From Streptomyces sp. NBC_01803 (GTDB lineage Bacteria > Actinomycetota > Actinomycetes > Streptomycetales > Streptomycetaceae), in NCBI RefSeq assembly GCF_035917415.1, contig NZ_CP109073.1, forward strand, positions 2,153,001 to 2,217,000: a stretch of DNA of 64,000 nucleotides, written 5' to 3'. Positions within the stretch are counted from its first letter, which is position 1; each line of letters begins with the position of its first letter. This document shows positions 62,425-64,000 of this stretch, piece by piece. The notes under the pieces were generated by a model, which saw nothing but the letters and a program-made list of their open reading frames with translations, did no database searches and was not told the origin of the DNA. A program made the translations under genes and the position numbers.

Positions 62425-64000
62425 CCAATCATCCAGGCGTTGGTGGACAGCTCGCCCTCCTCGGTGCGGAACTCGGCGGTGCCCGTCTTGCCGTGCGGCT
62501 CGCCCGCCACGTCGCGCAGCGCCGAGGCCGAGCCGTCCGTCACCGTGTCGCGCATCATCGTCCGCAGCGCCTCGATGGTCTCCGGGCTCAGCCCGGCGGT
62601 GGCCTCGTGCCGCTCCTCCACCGCGTCGGGCACCAACCGCGGCTGGCGGAACGTCCCGTCCGCGACGGTCGCCGCGACCGAGGCCATGACCAGCGGGCTG
62701 GTCTGCACCTGGCCCTGGCCTATCAGCGAGGCGGCGAGCGCGTTCGGCGAGTCGGGGACGGGCACGCTGCCGTCGAACGTCACGGCGCCGACGTCCCACA
62801 CCGCCCCGATGCCGAACGCCCGCGCGGTCCGGTGCAGCGTGTCGTCGTCGAAACGGTCCAGGTTGTCGATGAAGGCGGTGTTGCAGGACGCGGTGAACGC
62901 GTCGTGCAGCGTCGTGCCGGGGCCGAGCTCGAACTCGCCCTGGTTCTCGAAGCGCTGGCCCTCCACCGTCGCGTACCGCGGGCAGCCCAGCACGTCGCCC
63001 GGGCCGGTGCCCGTCTCCAGCAGCGCGGCGGCGGTCAGCACCTTGAACGTCGAACCGGGCGCCAACTGCCCTTCCAGCGACCGCGCGAAGCCGTCCGCCG
63101 GCCAGTCGGCCGCCGCCAGGACGTCCCCCGTCGAAGGCCGCACGGCCACGATCGAGCCCTCCCTCCCGAGATCCGCCAGCGCGGCCTCGGCGGCCCGCTG
63201 CACGTCCAGCTCGATCGTCGTCCGCACCGGCGTGCCCGGCTCACCGCTCTCCTGCTCGTAGAGGGTCTCCACGGCCTCCCCGGACTCCCGGTCGGCCGTC
63301 ACCACGGCCCCGGCCGCCGTGCCGGCGAGCTGCTCGTCATAGCGGCTCTGGAGGCCGGACGCCCCCGCGCCGCTGTCCGGGTCCAGCACGCCGACCACCG
63401 AGCGCGCCGCGTGCGCCAGCGGCCTGGTGTCCTCCTGGAACTGAAGCCCCTCGACACCCCGCAGCGCCGTCTCGTGCTCGTCGAACACGCTCTCCCTGAG
63501 CGTCACCACCGGCACGGCCTGGTCCGGCCCGGCCTCCTCGACCCGGCCGGCCAGCGCCTCGGTGTCGATGCCGGCGTCGAGCCTTTCCAGCACCTCGTAC
63601 GCCGCGTCCGGGTCGGTGAGCCGCGCGGGCCATATCGACACGTCGTAGACGGTCGACGGCCCGGCGAGCTCGCCGCCGTCCGCCGCGAGGATCGCGGCGC
63701 GCTCGGGCTCCTCGGCGGTGAGCACCAGCGTCTGCCCCTCCGCCAGCTCCGGATGCACGAGGGCGGACTCCCAGCGCACGGTCCACTCCTCCGCGCCCTC
63801 CCCGGCCGGGAGCAGCAGCGCCGAGGAGTCGTAGGACCACTCCCCCAGCCCTTCGAGACCGAAAGTGGCCGCGAAGGGAACGGTGAACGCGCCGTCCTCC
63901 TCCTCGGTCACCTCGTCCGCGACCTCGAACACGAGGCTCTCCGCCCGCATGTTCGTCCCGACCGACTCCAGCAGCGACTGGGCCGCCTCGGGATCGTCGG
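62319..64000 (-). CDS. Class B penicillin-binding protein with MecA_N-like domain, 5' end missing
   Basis: The gene runs out of the window; 560 codons are seen. The first visible part (AAQSLLESVGTNMRAESLVFEVADEV) fits the MecA N-terminal NTF2-like domain, followed by a dimerisation region and the transpeptidase: active Ser in PGSTFKVLTAAALL, SCN in FTASCNTAF, and HGKTGTAEFRTEEG. It is probably a peptidoglycan transpeptidase. The 3' end overlaps the convergent MFS gene by 106 bases. The closing AVMLEDGGSGGRDAGPVAAAFL fits PBP2a-like proteins. Confidence 0.9.
   Translation of the reverse strand, partial: DDPEAAQSLLESVGTNMRAESLVFEVADEVTEEEDGAFTVPFAATFGLEGLGEWSYDSSALLLPAGEGAEEWTVRWESALVHPELAEGQTLVLTAEEPERAAILAADGGELAGPSTVYDVSIWPARLTDPDAAYEVLERLDAGIDTEALAGRVEEAGPDQAVPVVTLRESVFDEHETALRGVEGLQFQEDTRPLAHAARSVVGVLDPDSGAGASGLQSRYDEQLAGTAAGAVVTADRESGEAVETLYEQESGEPGTPVRTTIELDVQRAAEAALADLGREGSIVAVRPSTGDVLAAADWPADGFARSLEGQLAPGSTFKVLTAAALLETGTGPGDVLGCPRYATVEGQRFENQGEFELGPGTTLHDAFTASCNTAFIDNLDRFDDDTLHRTARAFGIGAVWDVGAVTFDGSVPVPDSPNALAASLIGQGQVQTSPLVMASVAATVADGTFRQPRLVPDAVEERHEATAGLSPETIEALRTMMRDTVTDGSASALRDVAGEPHGKTGTAEFRTEEGELSTNAWMIGYLGERDVAFAVMLEDGGSGGRDAGPVAAAFLNGL

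Overview
The window is very GC-rich, densely packed actinomycete DNA and reads as a Streptomyces-type chromosome. The support is an SsgA-like sporulation protein, an NnaR-type HemD/DNA-binding fusion beside narK, an actinobacterial CysO/CysM/Mec cysteine module, class F sortase, HU, F420-type oxidoreductase, many GTG/TTG starts and many TGATG or ATGA gene junctions. Most of it looks like conserved core chromosome. There is no rRNA, CRISPR array, transposase or phage gene.

Left part (1-16 kb). The end of an ectoine-type ABC importer (ehuD, ehuA) is followed by an IclR regulator, a MhuD-like heme-degrading monooxygenase, an LD-transpeptidase-like exported protein and a DUF2087 protein. A cobalamin riboswitch then precedes cbtB-cbtA, followed by OsmC and an odd class I tRNA with anticodon UAG. 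Next come DUF445, a secreted SGNH hydrolase, a class A penicillin-binding protein, a GroES-like protein, DUF3618, Bcp peroxiredoxin, a HAD phosphatase, a surface protein with its sortase, and rdgB.

Middle part (16-48 kb). RNase PH, an MBL hydrolase and an FtsW/RodA protein lead into a cysteine module: mec, a small Cys-containing leader peptide, cysO and cysM. Then come DUF2017, clpS and NAD salvage genes (pncB, pncA). They are followed by a secreted M6 protease, two RDD membrane proteins, ssgG, an Lrp regulator divergent from hppD, a Lon-domain PDZ-type protein, IclR, a DEAH helicase, an MFS exporter and a three-subunit molybdenum hydroxylase. DUF3039, YqgE, murA, HU and malic enzyme close this part.

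Right part (48-64 kb). A HelD/HelR-like helicase precedes the nitrate module nnaR and narK, each with a GlnR-like box about 80 bp upstream. The most unusual locus follows at 53.4-58.0 kb. A 45-residue secreted peptide, an ATP-grasp ligase and a short DUF1015 protein form one leftward operon, divergent from two tandem paralogous winged-helix/LuxR regulators, with a perfect inverted repeat between them. An F420-type oxidoreductase, a MarR-hemerythrin pair behind a palindromic operator, a LysR-MFS divergent pair and a truncated class B penicillin-binding protein end the window.

All functional calls come from reading translated sequence and from memory of protein families. No database search was run.
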